From positions 62,001-126,000 of the forward strand of contig VXTR01000068.1 in assembly GCA_009837355.1 (NCBI GenBank): 64,000 nucleotides of DNA, written 5' to 3'. Position numbers and translations under genes: made by a program. This document shows, in pieces, positions 35,019 to 43,560 of the stretch (positions are counted from its first letter, which is position 1; each line of letters begins with the position of its first letter). The notes below the pieces were generated by a model. It searched no databases and was not told where the DNA came from. It saw only the letters and a list, made by a program, of their open reading frames with translations. Origin of the DNA: Chloroflexota bacterium (lineage in GTDB: Bacteria; Chloroflexota; Dehalococcoidia; Lucifugimonadales; UBA3495).

Positions 35019-35933
35019 TTAGATTCCCTCAGCGAAATAGTTTTCGTCCAGCTTCTTGATTTCGTAGGTGTATTCGGTGACCACACCAACACCATGCCTG
35101 ATCATCAGTTGAGCCAGTTCGTTGCCGTCAACCAACCGGATGAATTTGTTGCCGGCGGATATCGTCTGTGCTGTTTGGCGGGCAGTACCGCTGAATGTTG
35201 AAGCGGTGATAAACACGCCCTTGGTGGCGCCTTTCGCGTCGAGACTACCTGAGAAGTTGCGTATTTCCGGCTCACCGACTTGACCCGCCCAGCGTTTGGC
35301 CTGTACGTACACCTTCTCCAAGCCCAACGCATCCTGGTTGATTATCCCGTCGATGCCACCGTCGCCGCTGCGCCCGACCGTTTCACCTTGCCCATAGCCC
35401 ATTTTCACTAGCAGATCAACTACCAGTTGCTCAAATTGCTCTGGGGTTATCCCATTGACGGTGGCTCGCAAATCGCTGATTAGATTCGCCAGTAATCCCC
35501 TATACGCAGTTGCCATCGTCTCGGCGGGCGGATTTTCGTCAAGCGAATCATCAGCCTCAACGTCTAAAGACGAATGCGCCGAAAAAGGAATCAGTGCCTC
35601 CGATGCTCTCGCCAGTGCAACCAACTGCCTCCTTTCGATGGGACCGGAATGTTGGGAAAGAAATTCTCGACCAGCTCGCGTGATCAAGAAATGCCCGCGC
35701 TGTGGCCTGTCCAACATACCCGCCTCGCTTAGCTTGAGAGCTGCGGAAGTTACCCGGTAGTCGAACACCAACGAAGTTCTAGACCCCCCGAAAACTTCTT
35801 GACGGTCTGCATCAGTGACATTGAGATTGGACGCCGCCACTGCGATCAATTGCTGTCGCGATATCCTACCGCTCGTTCCAGCGGCAATTTCTAACACTGG
35901 TCTATAAAAATCAGCTTGTGGTGGTACTGCCAT
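35019..35933 (-). CDS. mrr: Mrr-type restriction endonuclease
   Basis: 304 aa. An N-terminal winged-helix part (Mrr_N-like, residues about 5-95) is joined to a PD-(D/E)XK nuclease domain: GRSGDGGIDG with D191 and D195, then VYVQAKRW with Q211-A-K213, the catalytic D...QXK variant of Mrr. Such enzymes cut modified DNA (type IV restriction). No modification gene is adjacent; the orphan methyltransferase is 28 kb away. The gene is flanked by 87 and about 700 bases without genes and looks less GC-rich than its neighbours, so recent transfer is possible. Confidence 0.88.
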   Translation of the reverse strand: MAVPPQADFYRPVLEIAAGTSGRISRQQLIAVAASNLNVTDADRQEVFGGSRTSLVFDYRVTSAALKLSEAGMLDRPQRGHFLITRAGREFLSQHSGPIERRQLVALARASEALIPFSAHSSLDVEADDSLDENPPAETMATAYRGLLANLISDLRATVNGITPEQFEQLVVDLLVKMGYGQGETVGRSGDGGIDGIINQDALGLEKVYVQAKRWAGQVGEPEIRNFSGSLDAKGATKGVFITASTFSGTARQTAQTISAGNKFIRLVDGNELAQLMIRHGVGVVTEYTYEIKKLDENYFAEGI

Positions 35934-36631
35934 CGCTGCAATCTCCTACTCGGTTCGACTATTCCGGCAACCTGCCGCGTTCCTATCGTAGTCTGATGCA
36001 TTCCGGCAAGCGCCACGCGCGCCCGACATCATACACCCCGACGCAACCGCCGCGCCCCTCCGCTCAATCCCCCAACGAAAATCCAGGCCCGCACCCCCTT
36101 GACAACCCATATACGAACATATACGCTAATAGCGTCTAGGCAGAACCTTATTCCATTACCATCCCATCCAGAGGCAGGATTTCACTTCGACGGCCAACCC
36201 CGTCAGTACCAAAATCGCAACCGGCCCAGGTGGCAACTGCCGATCAAAGACTGACTCCTCACCGGCAATGCCCCACTGGTGTCCCTGGGACAGTCCCAGC
36301 CCGCGTGTAGGCGCGTCCTTACCGGCGCGTCGAGTACACGGAAAGTAGGTCAAATAGTTGCGTGCCCAACCCGGCCGTACGCTGACAACGAAGCGAAGTC
36401 CTGCCTCCCACAACCAACGAACCAACCGATCAACCGAAAGGAGCAAACCCAGACCACACACCAAACATCCTTCGCGGGGACGACCCCGTTGCACAGACCC
36501 TCTCCGCTGCGCCGTTTGCCGCGTTTTCGGTTGACACCCCGGCGCGCCCGATGCTAGCATAATCAGCCGCCGGAACGAACGTAAAATTCCGGGCGCTAGT
36601 GGGGCACGGCCCTTAACCAAGGAGGACACAG
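35934..36631. other. Gene-free stretch between mrr and citrate synthase
   Basis: No supported gene is seen. A weak promoter-like pair TTGACA-17-TACGCT lies at 36099-36127 on the plus strand, and a better one serves citrate synthase at 36531. A minus-strand open frame (36156-36629) contains a short stretch (WLWEAGLRFVVSVRPGW) that faintly recalls DDE transposase segments but lacks any catalytic pattern; a decayed insertion is possible, not shown. No RNA gene is recognised. Confidence 0.5.
36531..36560 (+). promoter_or_regulatory. Citrate synthase promoter
   Basis: TTGACA (36531-36536) and TAGCAT (36555-36560) with an 18-base spacer, about 70 bases upstream of the citrate synthase start, which itself has AAGGAGG. 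Perfect -35 and a moderate -10. Confidence 0.55.
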
Positions 36632-37768
36632 ATGGCCGACCAGCCGGAACTGCATCGCGGTTTGATGAACGTCTATATGGACACCACCGAGTCCAGCTTC
36701 ATCGACGGCGACATCGGAAAACTCCTCTATCGTGGCTACGACATCCACGATCTGGCGGAGAAGTCCACCTTTGAAGAAATCATCTACCTGGTGATGTACG
36801 GCGAGCTGCCCAACCGCGCCCAGTTGGCCGAAATCGACGCCTTCCTCCGGGCCAACCGCCGCATCCCCGACGAAATCATCACCGTTATCGACGCGGTGAA
36901 ATCCGCGCACCCCATGGACGTGCTCCAGACCGCCATGATTGGCTTGGCCGCCTTTGACGAGGAGTCGGAAGACAACTCCAAAGAAGCCAACATCCGCAAA
37001 GCCCTGCGGCTGACCGCCCAGGCCCCCACCATCGTCACCGCCCACCATCGCATACGCAACGGCCTGGAGCCGGTCGCGCCCAACCCTGACCTGAACCACG
37101 CCGGCAACTTCCTCTATATGCTCTTCAATGAGGTGCCGGACGACGAAACCATCGCCCTCATGGACGTGGACTTCATCCTCCATGCCGAGCACGGCGTCAA
37201 CGCTTCTTCCTTCGCAGCCCGGGTGGCAGCGTCCACCAACTCCACGCTGCACGCCGCCGTTTCCGGCGCAGTGGGCACCCTCAAAGGCCCGGCCCACGGC
37301 GGCGCCGCCGAAGAAGTGATGAAGATGTCCATGGAAATCGGCAACCCCGAGAACGCCGAGGAATACGCCCGCAACAAGCTGGACAACCGCGAGCGCATCA
37401 TGGGTTTCGGGCACCGTGTGTACAAGGCCGAAGACCCTCGCGCCCGCCACCTGCGGGAACGCTCCCAGGCCCTCGGCGAAAAGCGCGGCGACCCCCGCTG
37501 GTTCCAGATTCTCACTCACCTGTCCGAGGACGTGATGGCTCCCTACCGCGATCGGGGCATCTACGTCAACGTTGACTTCTACGCCGGTTCCATCTACCAC
37601 CTGCTGGGCATCGAGTCCGACCTTTTCATCCCCATCTTCGCGCTGGGACGCGTCCCCGGCTGGTCGGCCCAGTGCATCGAGCAGTACGAGAACAACATCC
37701 TGCTCCGACCCCGACTGCATTACGTCGGCCCCATGGACCGAGAGTACGTGCCCATCGAGCAGCGGTAG
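36632..37768 (+). CDS. gltA: Citrate synthase (citrate/methylcitrate synthase family)
   Basis: 378 aa, ATG after AAGGAGG. Short type I bacterial/archaeal form. The catalytic triad is visible: His in HAEHGVNAS (H187), His in GFGHRVYK (H261) and Asp in NVDFYAG (D315). LLYRGYDIHDLA near the N-terminus and RPRLHYVGP near the end are also typical. It condenses acetyl-CoA with oxaloacetate, though 2-methylcitrate synthase is not excluded by sequence. It stands alone between its own promoter and a REP-like palindrome downstream. Assignment to the family is firm. Confidence 0.94.
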   Translation: MADQPELHRGLMNVYMDTTESSFIDGDIGKLLYRGYDIHDLAEKSTFEEIIYLVMYGELPNRAQLAEIDAFLRANRRIPDEIITVIDAVKSAHPMDVLQTAMIGLAAFDEESEDNSKEANIRKALRLTAQAPTIVTAHHRIRNGLEPVAPNPDLNHAGNFLYMLFNEVPDDETIALMDVDFILHAEHGVNASSFAARVAASTNSTLHAAVSGAVGTLKGPAHGGAAEEVMKMSMEIGNPENAEEYARNKLDNRERIMGFGHRVYKAEDPRARHLRERSQALGEKRGDPRWFQILTHLSEDVMAPYRDRGIYVNVDFYAGSIYHLLGIESDLFIPIFALGRVPGWSAQCIEQYENNILLRPRLHYVGPMDREYVPIEQR

Positions 37769-37794
37769 CGCACGACCGGATATGCTGCAGCTAG

Positions 37795-37822
37795 GTAGGG
37801 GCGAATAACCATTCGCCCCTAC
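37795..37822. repeat. Dispersed palindromic repeat, copy 3
   Basis: The most complete copy: 12-base perfect arms GTAGGGGCGAAT and ATTCGCCCCTAC around loop AACC. It is between convergent genes, 26 bases after the citrate synthase stop. On the plus strand AGTTTTTC follows 1 base later, so here the element could also act as an intrinsic terminator for citrate synthase. Confidence 0.85.
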
Positions 37823-37844
37823 AGTTTTTCCGGTTGTGTCCGCG

Positions 37845-38669
37845 CTACGGGTACACTTCCAGATTCCCCAGGTGCACTTCGGCAACAATCTCGCGTTCCC
37901 CATTGTGCTCGTGGTCGTGTTCCACGTGCCCTTCTGAGCCGGTGCCGCTCTGCCCGTGCCCTTGACCCACGTCTGGCACGCTGACGGTAGTCGAAGCTTC
38001 CACCTTCGCCCCGTCGAACACCAGGTCGCTGTGGTCGTTGGTGTTCAGCGTAACCCGTATCTCGCGTTCCCCGGCCGGCAGTTGGTCAATGCGGTATTCC
38101 GACTCAAAAACCCGTCCCAGCTTCACGCCGTCCACGTAGATGTGCGCGTGTCCCGCGCCGGGCGTATGAGCTTGGTCAACTGACTCCGGGGCGAACTGGA
38201 ACCCTTCGGTGTCAATGCGAATGTCAACTCCGCCGTCGGCGTCCGGTTCCGCGGTGATGGCCACGCTGACCGGCGTTTCGGACACCACCGTCCTTGCGTC
38301 CGAATGGAGCGGGTCTCCACCAAACACGTGGAAATTGATGGCGAATGCCCCGGCCGTGCTAGCCTCGAAATTAAGGATGCTGGGCTCCTCCGGAGAGACC
38401 GGGGCCGTCAGGTCGTAACCGTGCAGGTGCACCTCCCCTGCCTCGTCCGCGGTAAATCTGAAACTGACCGTGTCCCCTTGCGCTACTTTCAGGTCTTCAC
38501 GGGTGAGCGTGGTGGAACGCTCGGAAATCTCCATGACGATAGGAACTCCATCGCTATGTGTCGGCGCGGAAGGGCCACACGCCATCAGGAGTGGCAGCGC
38601 GATGGCGACTGCTATTATAGCCAGCCAATAACCCGGCCGGCTTGGTCTTGCGTGATTCAAACGCATCAC
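37845..38669 (-). CDS. Lipoprotein with cupredoxin-like and His-rich regions
   Basis: 274 aa. Residues 1-31 are a lipoprotein signal ending LLMACG (lipid Cys). The first mature domain (about 45-130) has the beta pattern of a cupredoxin-like fold, LTREDLKVAQGDTVSFRFTADEAGEVHLHGYD, with HLHGYD and later NFHVFGGDPLHS as possible metal ligands. The second half has GHAHIYVDGVKLGRVFESEY and ends in a His/Glu-rich tail (HVEHDHEH). The fold assignment is moderately supported; copper or zinc binding in the envelope is inference. Adjacent minus-strand gene 38715-39209 is also His-rich. Confidence 0.75.
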   Translation of the reverse strand: MMRLNHARPSRPGYWLAIIAVAIALPLLMACGPSAPTHSDGVPIVMEISERSTTLTREDLKVAQGDTVSFRFTADEAGEVHLHGYDLTAPVSPEEPSILNFEASTAGAFAINFHVFGGDPLHSDARTVVSETPVSVAITAEPDADGGVDIRIDTEGFQFAPESVDQAHTPGAGHAHIYVDGVKLGRVFESEYRIDQLPAGEREIRVTLNTNDHSDLVFDGAKVEASTTVSVPDVGQGHGQSGTGSEGHVEHDHEHNGEREIVAEVHLGNLEVYP

Positions 38670-38714
38670 GAAAATCCTCCATGCTCGTTGAGATGAGACG
38701 GAATGGGTGAGGAT

Positions 38715-39209
38715 TTACGCGATTGGAGGGGGCAGTAGTGGCGCGACGTTGTGTCCTTCCGGCTGCGGAAGTCGGACCGCGAAGGGCGCAAGGGGATTGG
38801 AGTCCCTGCCCCGCGGCGACGCCGGACGCTGCGCCTCGGGCGCTTTGTGAAGCGGGGCGTTCAGCACTGCCAGCATCAGGCTGGCGGCAGTATCGGTAAA
38901 GTAGGCCATGCCATCGGGCCGCAGCCCTTCGCTGCCATAGGCCGGTACGCCGAGTTGGCCGGCGTGCCAGTGCATACGATCGGACTCCAGCAGGTGCAGA
39001 TGCGGAGCCGGACGCCCATCCGGATAGAGGTGCTGGTGAGTATGGGAACGCTCGGCGAAATGGTGGTCGTCCAGCGGCCCAACAATGGGAACGGCCAGCG
39101 CGAACAGCGCCATGGCCAGCAACGCCATCCGCAGGAACGAGGGCGGTTCAGTGGCGTAGGCGCCGTGCTTGACCTGTTCGGAGTGGTAGTGCATGGATCC
39201 CGCTGTCAT
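38715..39209 (-). CDS. His-rich membrane-anchored protein
   Basis: 164 aa from the ATG at 39209; an in-frame ATG at 39194 (159 aa) is equally possible and neither ribosome site is strong. One hydrophobic helix (FLRMALLAMALFALAVPIVG, about residues 28-47) is followed by a segment crowded with histidines: DDHHFAERSHTHQHL and APHLHLLESDRMHWH. A second mildly hydrophobic stretch near TDTAASLMLAVL follows. No family is recognised. It is 45 bases upstream of the lipoprotein gene, so the two may form a metal-binding envelope pair. Confidence 0.65.
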   Translation of the reverse strand: MTAGSMHYHSEQVKHGAYATEPPSFLRMALLAMALFALAVPIVGPLDDHHFAERSHTHQHLYPDGRPAPHLHLLESDRMHWHAGQLGVPAYGSEGLRPDGMAYFTDTAASLMLAVLNAPLHKAPEAQRPASPRGRDSNPLAPFAVRLPQPEGHNVAPLLPPPIA

Positions 39210-39213
39210 ATCG

Positions 39214-39242
39214 TTGACAGCAGTAACAGCATAGCAGATAAT
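39214..39242 (+). promoter_or_regulatory. Promoter of the second DUF1800 module
   Basis: TTGACA (39214-39219) and GATAAT (39237-39242) with a 17-base spacer. The predicted start near 39249 leaves about 32 bases of leader with GGAGG before the DUF1800 ATG. This is one of the best promoter matches in the window. Confidence 0.75.
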
Positions 39243-39280
39243 AGGCCAAATTCTGAACACATTTTGCAGGAGGCGAAGTG

Positions 39281-40684
39281 ATGGCATCTCAGGACATTGC
39301 CTTGATGGCCCACCTGATGCGCCGCGCCGGCTTTGGGGCTACCCGTGATGAGCTGGAAGAGCGGGCCGCCAAAGGGTACGAGGCTACCGTTGAGGAGTTG
39401 CTCGACCCCGAAAGCCAGCCGGCTATCGACCGCTACGAGCTCGTTCGGTATCAACCGTGGACGTGGCGCCCCGGCACCATCCAGGGCATGGGTTCGGCAG
39501 AATGGCTGTACTTCATGACCAACACCAAGCGCCCGTTGGAAGAGAAGATGGCCCTTTTCTGGCATCAGGTCTTCGCCACCGGCGTTTCCAAGGTTGACCA
39601 CTACGACGAAATCACCCGGATGGTGGCCCTCTTCCGCGAAAAGGGCATGGGCGACTACAAGGAGCTTCTCCTTGAAGTGGCGAAGAACCCGGCGATGATT
39701 TACTGGCTGGACAACTTCGAGAACCACGCCGACGCGGTGAACGAAAACTGGGGCCGCGAGCTGCTGGAGCTGTTCAGCATGGGCGTTGGCACCTATACCG
39801 AGGTTGACGTTCGGGAAGCCTCCCGGGCCTTCACCGGCTGGACTTTCGAGCCCAAGTTGCCCCGCGGCCCCATCGGCCGCCACGACTGGCAATTCCAGTA
39901 CCTGCCCGAAGACCACGACGACGGCGAAAAGACTTTCCTTGGCGAGTCCGGCAACTTCAACGGTGATGACATCATCAACATCATCTGCGAACATCCGGCC
40001 ACGGCGACCTTCGTCGCACGCCACCTGTACAACTTCTTCGTTGCCGACGAAGCGCAGGTTCCCGCCTGGCAGGTAATTCCCCCGGTGGACGAAGACGCCA
40101 TCGACATGCTGGCCGACGCTTTCGTTGACTCCGGCGGCAACCTCACCGCCGTGCTGCGCGTCCTGTTCAACAGCGACTTCTTCAAGAACGCGCGCTACGC
40201 CCGCTTGAAGAGCCCCGCCGAAGTGGTGGTTGGCACCCTGCGTCTGGTCGGCGGCTTTGAGTTCCCCGGCCCCGGCTTGGGTGAAATGGCTCGCCAGCCC
40301 ACCTACATGGGCCAGGACCTGCTCAACCCGCCCAGCGTTGAAGGCTGGCACACCGGCGTGGAGTGGATTAACAGCGGCTCGCTGATGCGCCGCATCAACT
40401 TCACCGCCGATATGGTCAGCGACGTAAGCCGCCCCGGCATTCGCTCCATGATTGGCCGGATGCAGGCCCAGGGCGACCTTACCCCGCAGGCTATGGTGGA
40501 AAACTGCCTCGACCTTATGGGCCCGCTGGAAGTTGACGACGCCACCCGCGAAGAGTTGGTTTCCCACGCGCAGAATGACGGCAACCTCTCCTGGGGCACC
40601 GACAGCGACGTGGCAGCTTCCTCTGAGCGCATCTCCGAAATGCTGCAGCTGATTGTCTCGCTGCGCGATTTCCAGTACGCCTGA
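39281..40684 (+). CDS. DUF1800 family protein (module B)
   Basis: 467 aa from the ATG at 39281, which has GGAGG seven bases upstream. It shares the same family marks as module A: HLMRRAGFGAT at residues 9-19, NWGRELLELFSMGVG near 160, ASRAFTGWTFEP and TATFVARHLYNFFVADE. It lacks signal peptide and membrane helices, as in module A. It begins a plus-strand run DUF1800, DUF1501, NHL, in the same order as module A read from its own promoter. Function unknown; DUF1800-DUF1501 pairing is well known. Confidence 0.92.
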   Translation: MASQDIALMAHLMRRAGFGATRDELEERAAKGYEATVEELLDPESQPAIDRYELVRYQPWTWRPGTIQGMGSAEWLYFMTNTKRPLEEKMALFWHQVFATGVSKVDHYDEITRMVALFREKGMGDYKELLLEVAKNPAMIYWLDNFENHADAVNENWGRELLELFSMGVGTYTEVDVREASRAFTGWTFEPKLPRGPIGRHDWQFQYLPEDHDDGEKTFLGESGNFNGDDIINIICEHPATATFVARHLYNFFVADEAQVPAWQVIPPVDEDAIDMLADAFVDSGGNLTAVLRVLFNSDFFKNARYARLKSPAEVVVGTLRLVGGFEFPGPGLGEMARQPTYMGQDLLNPPSVEGWHTGVEWINSGSLMRRINFTADMVSDVSRPGIRSMIGRMQAQGDLTPQAMVENCLDLMGPLEVDDATREELVSHAQNDGNLSWGTDSDVAASSERISEMLQLIVSLRDFQYA

Positions 40685-40777
40685 CGCAACCGCTGCGGCG
40701 CGGCGCAATAGCGACCAGCCGCAGCGATGCTCTGCACCGTCCCCATTGACGGCCCACATTCACAGGAGCAAGCAGAA

Positions 40778-41905
40778 ATGACCGCAACCAAGAAAGATCC
40801 GGTTCTGGTAATCTTGCAGCTCACCGGCGGCAACGATTACATGAACACCGTTATCCCCCACGCCGACCCGCTGTACCGGGACAACCGCCCGGTGGTGGGC
40901 GTCGCCGATGACCGCATCGTGAAGCTGAACGAGCAGATTGGATTCCATCCCGAAGTCGCTCCCCTGAAGCGCTTCTGGGACTCCGGCGACATGGCCATCA
41001 TCCACGGCGTCGGCTACGCCAACAGCCCGCGCAGCCACTTCCGCAGCATGGATATCTGGCACACCTGTGAGCCGGACAAGCTGGGTACCGAGGGCTGGCT
41101 GGGCCGCGCCACCCGGGACATCGACCCTAACAAGGACAACGTGGTAACCGCCGTCAGCTTCGGGCCGAGCCTGCCTCGGGCGCTGGCCCTCCCCGGCGTT
41201 CCCGTGGCCTGTGTGGATGACCTTGACAACTTCGGGATGCTCACCAGCATCCAGGAAGAGATGCAGCGGGACAAGATTATCAACCGCTTCACCCGCCTGT
41301 ACTCGCCCACCATCGGCAGCGGCTTCGTCATGGATTACCTGGGCCAGACCGGCCTGGACAGTCTGAAAGCCGCCGACATCCTGAACGTCGCGCCGGGCCG
41401 GTACAGCAGCACCATTGAGTACCCGGACACGCCCATTGCCCGCAAGCTCAAGGGTATCTCCCAGGTGCATCAGGCTAACCTCGGCAGCCGCGTCCTCTAT
41501 TGCGACCACGGCAGCTTTGACAGCCACTCCAACCAGGTTGGGATGCACGACGGCCTGTGGAAGGACGTTTCCGCCGCCGTCTCCAGCTTCTTTGACGACC
41601 TCCGGGAAAACGACGCCAGCGACAACGTCATCCTGATGATGTTCTCCGAGTTTGGCCGCCGCGTCCATGACAACGGCAGCGGTACCGACCACGGCGCCGC
41701 CGGCTTGGTCTTCGTGATGGGCGACGCCATCAAAGGCGGCGAGTACGGCGAGTACCCGTCCTCTCGGCCTGAGAACCTGGAGCAAGGAGACCTGGTTCCC
41801 AACACCGACTTCCGTGGCGTGTACTCCGCCATCCTGGAAGACTGGATGGGCCTGGACGCCAACCCCATCGTGGGCGGGCAGTTCGAGAAGGTCGCGTTCG
41901 TCTAA
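40778..41905 (+). CDS. DUF1501 family protein (module B)
   Basis: 375 aa from the ATG at 40778, with AGGAGC upstream; an earlier in-frame ATG at 40727 lacks a ribosome site. LQLTGGNDYMNT at residues 13-24, GVGYANSPRSHFRSMDIWHT and MMFSEFGRRVHDNGSGTDHG match the paralogue in module A. The Tat signal common in this family is missing in both paralogues. It lies 93 bases after DUF1800 B, in the same transcript. Likely works with DUF1800; enzymatic activity not established. Confidence 0.92.
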   Translation: MTATKKDPVLVILQLTGGNDYMNTVIPHADPLYRDNRPVVGVADDRIVKLNEQIGFHPEVAPLKRFWDSGDMAIIHGVGYANSPRSHFRSMDIWHTCEPDKLGTEGWLGRATRDIDPNKDNVVTAVSFGPSLPRALALPGVPVACVDDLDNFGMLTSIQEEMQRDKIINRFTRLYSPTIGSGFVMDYLGQTGLDSLKAADILNVAPGRYSSTIEYPDTPIARKLKGISQVHQANLGSRVLYCDHGSFDSHSNQVGMHDGLWKDVSAAVSSFFDDLRENDASDNVILMMFSEFGRRVHDNGSGTDHGAAGLVFVMGDAIKGGEYGEYPSSRPENLEQGDLVPNTDFRGVYSAILEDWMGLDANPIVGGQFEKVAFV

Positions 41906-42025
41906 ACGGGCGACGGTTCCGGTCTTCGGGACACGCCGACAGGCAGAATCGGCCGGGGCCAGTGGGTAAAAATCTGCTGGCCCCGCAGTTTTGACAAGAC
42001 ACACAGGCAGCAAGCAGGTAAAACT

Positions 42026-43087
42026 ATGCTTACTCAAATAGCAAAGGGCCGGGTGTATGACTACAGCCACTCGGTGGGTCGCGGCGCCGCTTCGGGAATG
42101 GGCTTCAGCCAGCCCACCGCCATGGCGTATGAAGGCAACACGGTGTACGTGTTGAACCGGGGCATCGAGGGCATCTCCAACGTTCCGTGGAATAAGCTGG
42201 CCTACGGCGCCAGGGTCAGCATCATTGACCTGGGCGAAAAAGAGGGCGACGAGGAATTCACCGGGGAGTTCGGCAAGTACGGCGACCGGGATGGCGAGTT
42301 CATCTGGCCCTCCGGCATGGTGCTGGCCCCTAATGGCCACATCTACGTCGCGGACGAGTGGATGAACCAGGTATCCGAATTCGAGAAGGACGGCACTTTC
42401 GTTAAGAGATGGGCTACCGTTCCCAACGACGACGGCAAGGAGCACGCCACGTCCAGCCTCGCAGTCGACGCCGACGGCAACCTATACTGCACCGACGGCC
42501 GCAGCCACGAAGTACGCAAGTTCACTGCCGACGGCGCGTTCATCACGGGCTGGGGTGGGCTCGGCGACGGCAACGGCCAGTTCAACTCCCCGTGGGGCAT
42601 CACCGTGGACCAGAGCGACGGCTCGGTGTACGTGGCCGACCACCGCAACCACCGGGTGCAGAAGTTCACCGCCGACGGCCAGTGGCTGATGCAGTTCGGA
42701 GAGCCGGGCACTAAACGCGGCCAAATGCACCTGCCCGTCCAGATAACCATTGACCCCCAGGGCGATGTGTATGTGGCCGACTGGAGCGACAACGGTATGC
42801 ACCCGGGCAAGGTTCACGTCTTCGACCGGGAAGGCAACTTCATCATTTCCCTCATCGGTGACGCCCAGTGGCTGAGCAAGTGGGCGGACATGACCGTGGT
42901 CGCCAACGCCGACTATCTCAAGCGCCGGCGCGAAGTTCCCACCACCGAATCGGAGTGGCGCTTTGCATTGCCCACGGATTTGTACTTTGACGACCGTGGC
43001 CGGCTGGTGGTGCTGGACGCCCAGCGCAGCCGCCTGCAAATCTACAACAAGATGGATGGCTACATGGTTCCCCAGATGAACCTGTAA
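42026..43087 (+). CDS. NHL-repeat beta-propeller protein (module B)
   Basis: 353 aa. The N-terminal part of about 60 residues (GRVYDYSHSVGRGAASGMGFSQPTAMAY onward) is followed by at least four NHL units, for example GQFNSPWGITVDQSDGSVYVADHRNHRVQKFTADG. Repeats are regular enough to predict a beta-propeller. No signal peptide is seen. It is a paralogue of the partial gene at 1-1047, with which it shares the N-terminal IGRAEFSGPGF-like section. It lies 120 bases after DUF1501 B. NHL propellers bind RNA, peptides or act as lactonase-like enzymes; role unknown here. Confidence 0.9.
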   Translation: MLTQIAKGRVYDYSHSVGRGAASGMGFSQPTAMAYEGNTVYVLNRGIEGISNVPWNKLAYGARVSIIDLGEKEGDEEFTGEFGKYGDRDGEFIWPSGMVLAPNGHIYVADEWMNQVSEFEKDGTFVKRWATVPNDDGKEHATSSLAVDADGNLYCTDGRSHEVRKFTADGAFITGWGGLGDGNGQFNSPWGITVDQSDGSVYVADHRNHRVQKFTADGQWLMQFGEPGTKRGQMHLPVQITIDPQGDVYVADWSDNGMHPGKVHVFDREGNFIISLIGDAQWLSKWADMTVVANADYLKRRREVPTTESEWRFALPTDLYFDDRGRLVVLDAQRSRLQIYNKMDGYMVPQMNL

Positions 43088-43151
43088 CCAGGCATCGGGA
43101 AACTCCCTTTCCCGGTGCGAGAGGGTTACAGTGAGGGGCGTTCCCTCAAAC

Positions 43152-43175
43152 AGGGGCGAATAATCATTCGCCCCT
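43152..43175. repeat. Dispersed palindromic repeat, copy 4
   Basis: Arms AGGGGCGAAT and ATTCGCCCCT around loop AATC. It lies 64 bases after the NHL B stop and 26 bases before the next start. A T-tract does not follow, so it is unlikely to be a classic terminator. Confidence 0.8.
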
Positions 43176-43201
43176 ACGCCTTGTCTAACGTGGCTGCATC
43201 G

Positions 43202-43528
43202 ATGATTACCCACACTCAGGAACCCGACTACATTCAGCTGGCGGAAACCACGCCGGGAATGCTCTGCTGTGAAGCGCCACCGGAGATTCTGGAAGCCTGC
43301 GCCCTGGACAACGAACCGACGCCCTTTCTGGAGCGGTTCTTTGAAGCCGGCATTCGCGCCTACGCCCGTCACGAGCACGGCCGGGAACTGCCCCAGATGT
43401 ACGTCAATAACGCCATCCTGGTGCTGTGGCTGCGCGCCTGCCGACTCTACACCAACGGCTTGCTGGGCATAGCCGACCCCGACTCGGAGAAGAAGTTCTT
43501 CTCCAGCGCCGATGCTACTCCGGATTGA
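43202..43528 (+). CDS. Hypothetical protein after the NHL gene
   Basis: 108 aa from the ATG at 43202; the longer open frame reads through the palindromic repeat and is not favoured. No family is recognised. The centre is AYARHEHGRELPQMYVNNAILVLWLRACRLYTNG, with a moderately hydrophobic helix-like run. It has two adjacent Cys (LCCEAP). It lies between the NHL B gene and the dehydrogenase, all on the plus strand. No ribosome site is strong, so the start is uncertain. Confidence 0.55.
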   Translation: MITHTQEPDYIQLAETTPGMLCCEAPPEILEACALDNEPTPFLERFFEAGIRAYARHEHGRELPQMYVNNAILVLWLRACRLYTNGLLGIADPDSEKKFFSSADATPD

Positions 43529-43560
43529 GCTCGGCGCCATTTCCCAAGGCCTCGGAACTT

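Noticed and set aside
36099-36127. TTGACA-17-TACGCT as a second citrate synthase promoter
   Set aside because: Weak -10 and about 500 bases away; the pair at 36531 is nearer and better.
36156-36629. Minus-strand 157-codon ORF with transposase-like stretch WLWEAGLRFVVSVRPGW
   Set aside because: No catalytic DDE pattern, no terminal repeats, no ribosome site. Left as a weak hint only.
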